A DNA stretch of 6,350 nt from Candidatus Zixiibacteriota bacterium (lineage in GTDB: Bacteria; Zixibacteria; MSB-5A5; GN15; PGXB01), in NCBI GenBank assembly GCA_020345705.1, contig CP070766.1, positions 1 to 6,350 on the forward strand. Direction: 5' to 3'. Below, one piece after another: positions 3,992 through 6,350 of this stretch (its first letter is position 1; every line of letters starts with the position of its first letter). The position numbers and the translations under genes were made by a program. Under the pieces are notes generated by a model. It was not told the DNA's origin. It searched no databases and saw only the letters and a program-made list of their open reading frames with translations.

Positions 3992-6350
3992 TCATTGTCC
4001 AGTTGAATCAACAACAGGTGTCGGAATCACCGGCAGGAGCACGTGCGAGGGATGGTCCTTGTCGTGATATATCGTCTGGGTGGCCGTGACGTATTCCGTC
4101 TCGGTCTCATTATGCCCGCCGGTGTTAAGATTTCTGGAAAACGTCGGGAACGACGCCGAAGTAACTTCCGCTCTCAGCTTCTCCCCTTCCTGAATCGTTA
4201 TCCCGGTATGCCAGAGATCAAGATGATACCCATAGATTTTTCCCGGCTCAAGCATCTCCGGTTCGGAGAACGAATCGCGGTAACGGGCGCGGATGACACC
4301 GTGCACAAGCGGAAAAACCGTTCCGTCCTCATCGACTTTCGACAGTCTCATAAACCAGTCGGTGTCTTTGGCCGATGACGCTCCATAGAGGACAGCCGAG
4401 ATTGGCCCGGCGAACGTAAGAGGTTTATCCATCGAAGGAGTATCGTACACAAGCATGTCGCTTCGTTCCCCGTTGACTTTGCCGTAATAGGCAATCTTCT
4501 TTTCGATCTCTTCGTCAATCGATTTGACTTCGAGCGAATCGTATTCGTCGCCGGCCTTTTCAGGCTCGATGTACACTCTCGGGTCAGGTGTCGGATCGCC
4601 GGGATCATAGACATATGCGTCGGACGAAGCGGCACTGTCATCGGGAAGTTCGGCCGACAGCCATCCGTTGCCCTTCGAAGTGTTGGCGCTCCCCTTGCTG
4701 ACAAGATAGTATTTGGTGAACTCTGTCTCCGGTAGGGGATATGTGTCACCGTACACCCATTGATTCGCACCCATGACGAACAGCGATACCAGTGGTTCCT
4801 TTTCGATGCCGTTGTCAATTTCCAGGAGCCATCGGTCGAGCCAGCGGGTGTAGCTGCGCTGCATGTCGACGATGGCATTGGGGCCGAAATCGGTGTTGTT
4901 CGGGCCGCGGCGGGTGGCTTCGGATGAATGCCCCCATGGTCCGACAACAAGCCTCTGGTACTTGTGACCGTGCTTCGTCATAGCCAGATAATTCAGCTTC
5001 GTCCCGATAGCATCACCGTCAAACCAGCCCGACTGATGGTACACCGGAATGTCAAGCCCCTCAAGATGCTCAAGGAAATTCGCCCTTTGCCAGTATTCAT
5101 CGTTGTTCGGATGCTGAATCCATTCGCGCCAGTACTTGTTTTTCTTCCCCAGCACGATCGAATCCAGGTCGATGACCGGCAGGTGCTTGAGCAGTTTGTC
5201 GTATTCTTTTTCGCTGATATCGGCGAAAGCTTTTCCGGAGATATCTCCGGTGGCTTCGCTCTCGAGGACGTCGGCCCACCAGATGGCGCCAAGCGTGAAA
5301 AAGGCACCGTACTCATAGGGAATATTGAAATACGGATCGGGCGGCGAGACGTTGGGTATGATGGTCACCAGGTGCGGGGGATGTTCCCGTGCCGCCCACC
5401 ATTGCACCCATCCTAAATATGAGCCGCCGATCATGCCGACCTTCCCGTTTGACCAGGGTTGCACCGCCAGCCACTCGATGGCGTCATAGCCGTCCTGAGG
5501 TTCACTGAAAAATGGATTCCATTCGCCGGGTGAGGAAAACCGTCCCCGGCAATCCTGAACGGCGTAAACATAACCGCGACGGGAATAATATTTGGCCTCA
5601 AGTTCGTTCATCTCTTTTTTGTACGGGGTTCTCACCACGATCACCGGGAATTTCCCGTCGGCATCTGGGCGATAAATGTCGGTGGCCAGTTTGACACCGT
5701 CCCGCATCGGGACTTCAACATCCCTATCAACGATTATCTCATATTTCGGTTGCGAGAGAAGCGAATCAGGTTCTTCGATAATTCTCAGAGATTCATAGCC
5801 ATCCCGAACGTAAGCCCCATGCTGTGACGGCACTTCACCCAAGCAGATGCGATTCTGCTCATCGACCCAGATTATGACATCGACTCCCGGCACGCCATAC
5901 CGAAATCTCGTGAATTTCCGGTACTGACCCATGATCGATTTCTCGACCGCCTCGAGCATCTCCAGAGAACCGTCCATCACAACCGCCGGGACAATGAACA
6001 GCGGGAAAGTCTGTTTACCTCCCTGCTCCCGGTCGTAAGCCAGAACGGCCTGGCTCATCAGGGCCGGGCTGAAATTCTCAAAGAGTACCGTCCCCGGCCT
6101 GAGGGCGACAGAGTTGGTTTCGCCGCGCGCTGTGATTTCGACCGTATCGCCCTTGCGAACGGCCTCAACCGGCCCGAGGGCCGTTTCCATCGAAATCAAA
6201 TCCCAGAAACCGTTTTCATCGACCGATATTTTCATCGAGGTTGCCACCGACTGCCCGGCCATGGACAGAGTATAATCACTCGTAAAGCCCCCATCGGCCT
6301 GCCACACGAATTGCCCCTGCACAAGAACTTCCTCGTTGACATAAAAGGTA
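3992..6350 (-). CDS. CocE/NonD-family serine hydrolase (X-Pro dipeptidyl-peptidase S15-like), 5' end missing
   Basis: About 785 residues are visible and the frame is still open at the right edge, so the start and any signal peptide are missing. The GTG at 6322 is in frame but unlikely to be the start, since a similar beta-rich sequence (FYVNEEVL) runs on upstream. Numbering from that codon, residues 1-195 are a beta-rich N-terminal extension. Residues 196-500 form the alpha/beta hydrolase domain, opening with VPMRDGVKLATDIYRP. The triad is intact: S301 in GGSYLG, D435 in SGWFDGD and H465 in GPWGHS. Residues about 510-770 match the C-terminal jelly-roll domain of the family, with the typical GPISAVLYGASSAKDTDW stretch (639-656). 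Such enzymes hydrolyse esters, amides or X-Pro peptides; CocE itself is a cocaine esterase. The substrate here is not predictable and a true Xaa-Pro peptidase activity is not implied. It is convergent with the small membrane-protein gene, and its promoter lies outside the window. Confidence 0.9.
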   Translation of the reverse strand, partial: TFYVNEEVLVQGQFVWQADGGFTSDYTLSMAGQSVATSMKISVDENGFWDLISMETALGPVEAVRKGDTVEITARGETNSVALRPGTVLFENFSPALMSQAVLAYDREQGGKQTFPLFIVPAVVMDGSLEMLEAVEKSIMGQYRKFTRFRYGVPGVDVIIWVDEQNRICLGEVPSQHGAYVRDGYESLRIIEEPDSLLSQPKYEIIVDRDVEVPMRDGVKLATDIYRPDADGKFPVIVVRTPYKKEMNELEAKYYSRRGYVYAVQDCRGRFSSPGEWNPFFSEPQDGYDAIEWLAVQPWSNGKVGMIGGSYLGWVQWWAAREHPPHLVTIIPNVSPPDPYFNIPYEYGAFFTLGAIWWADVLESEATGDISGKAFADISEKEYDKLLKHLPVIDLDSIVLGKKNKYWREWIQHPNNDEYWQRANFLEHLEGLDIPVYHQSGWFDGDAIGTKLNYLAMTKHGHKYQRLVVGPWGHSSEATRRGPNNTDFGPNAIVDMQRSYTRWLDRWLLEIDNGIEKEPLVSLFVMGANQWVYGDTYPLPETEFTKYYLVSKGSANTSKGNGWLSAELPDDSAASSDAYVYDPGDPTPDPRVYIEPEKAGDEYDSLEVKSIDEEIEKKIAYYGKVNGERSDMLVYDTPSMDKPLTFAGPISAVLYGASSAKDTDWFMRLSKVDEDGTVFPLVHGVIRARYRDSFSEPEMLEPGKIYGYHLDLWHTGITIQEGEKLRAEVTSASFPTFSRNLNTGGHNETETEYVTATQTIYHDKDHPSHVLLPVIPTPVVDSTGQ

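Noticed and set aside
4348..4950. A 200-codon open frame on the minus strand inside the CocE/NonD gene
   Set aside because: It lies entirely within the hydrolase gene in another frame, has a low-complexity Arg/Ser/Thr/Pro-rich composition typical of shifted GC-rich codons, and shows no recognisable domain.
4928..5416. A 162-codon open frame on the + strand, antisense to the hydrolase
   Set aside because: It covers the conserved catalytic domain on the other strand, has no ribosome binding site or recognisable domain, and is best explained as a shadow of the real gene.
6320..6322. GTG as the start of the CocE/NonD hydrolase
   Set aside because: The frame stays open to the window edge with protein-like sequence upstream. 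There is no signal peptide or convincing Shine-Dalgarno at this codon, so it is more likely an internal Val.

Overview
This is an ordinary-looking chromosomal window from a mesophilic-type bacterium of roughly 50% GC (judged by eye). The taxon cannot be fixed from this stretch. An exported DUF885 protein, a CocE/NonD-type hydrolase with a large N-terminal extension and compact operon spacing would suit an environmental Gram-negative-type lineage such as the FCB/Zixibacteria neighbourhood. That is a guess, not a result. No mobile element, CRISPR array, tRNA or rRNA is visible.

Positions 1-3315 (+ strand) look like one co-oriented unit. It starts with the C-terminal end of a cation diffusion facilitator (CDF) metal transporter, cut by the left edge. 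An ATGA overlap leads into a complete RlmD/TrmA-type iron-sulfur 23S rRNA (uracil-5-)-methyltransferase. After a 19-nt gap with a strong Shine-Dalgarno comes a complete exported DUF885 protein, a predicted metallopeptidase. The spacing suggests co-transcription, although the three functions have no obvious common pathway.

Positions 3316-3452 are a regulatory intergenic region. It holds GC-rich alternative hairpins, A/T tracts in helical phase and a sigma70-type promoter. Two 9-bp palindromes sit on the -35 and -10 elements, with centres 21 bp apart. The promoter drives a two-gene module (3453-3880): a 70-residue XRE-family DNA-binding protein that overlaps by ATGA a 72-residue protein with two predicted membrane segments. 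The layout suggests an autorepressed regulator/membrane-protein pair, and this is the most interesting part of the window.

Positions 3881-3991 separate convergent genes and hold a two-part hairpin, a possible terminator for the minus-strand gene. Positions 3992-6350 (- strand) encode most of a CocE/NonD (peptidase S15-like) serine hydrolase with an intact Ser-Asp-His triad, a C-terminal jelly-roll domain and an N-terminal extension of about 200 residues. Its 5' end lies beyond the right edge.
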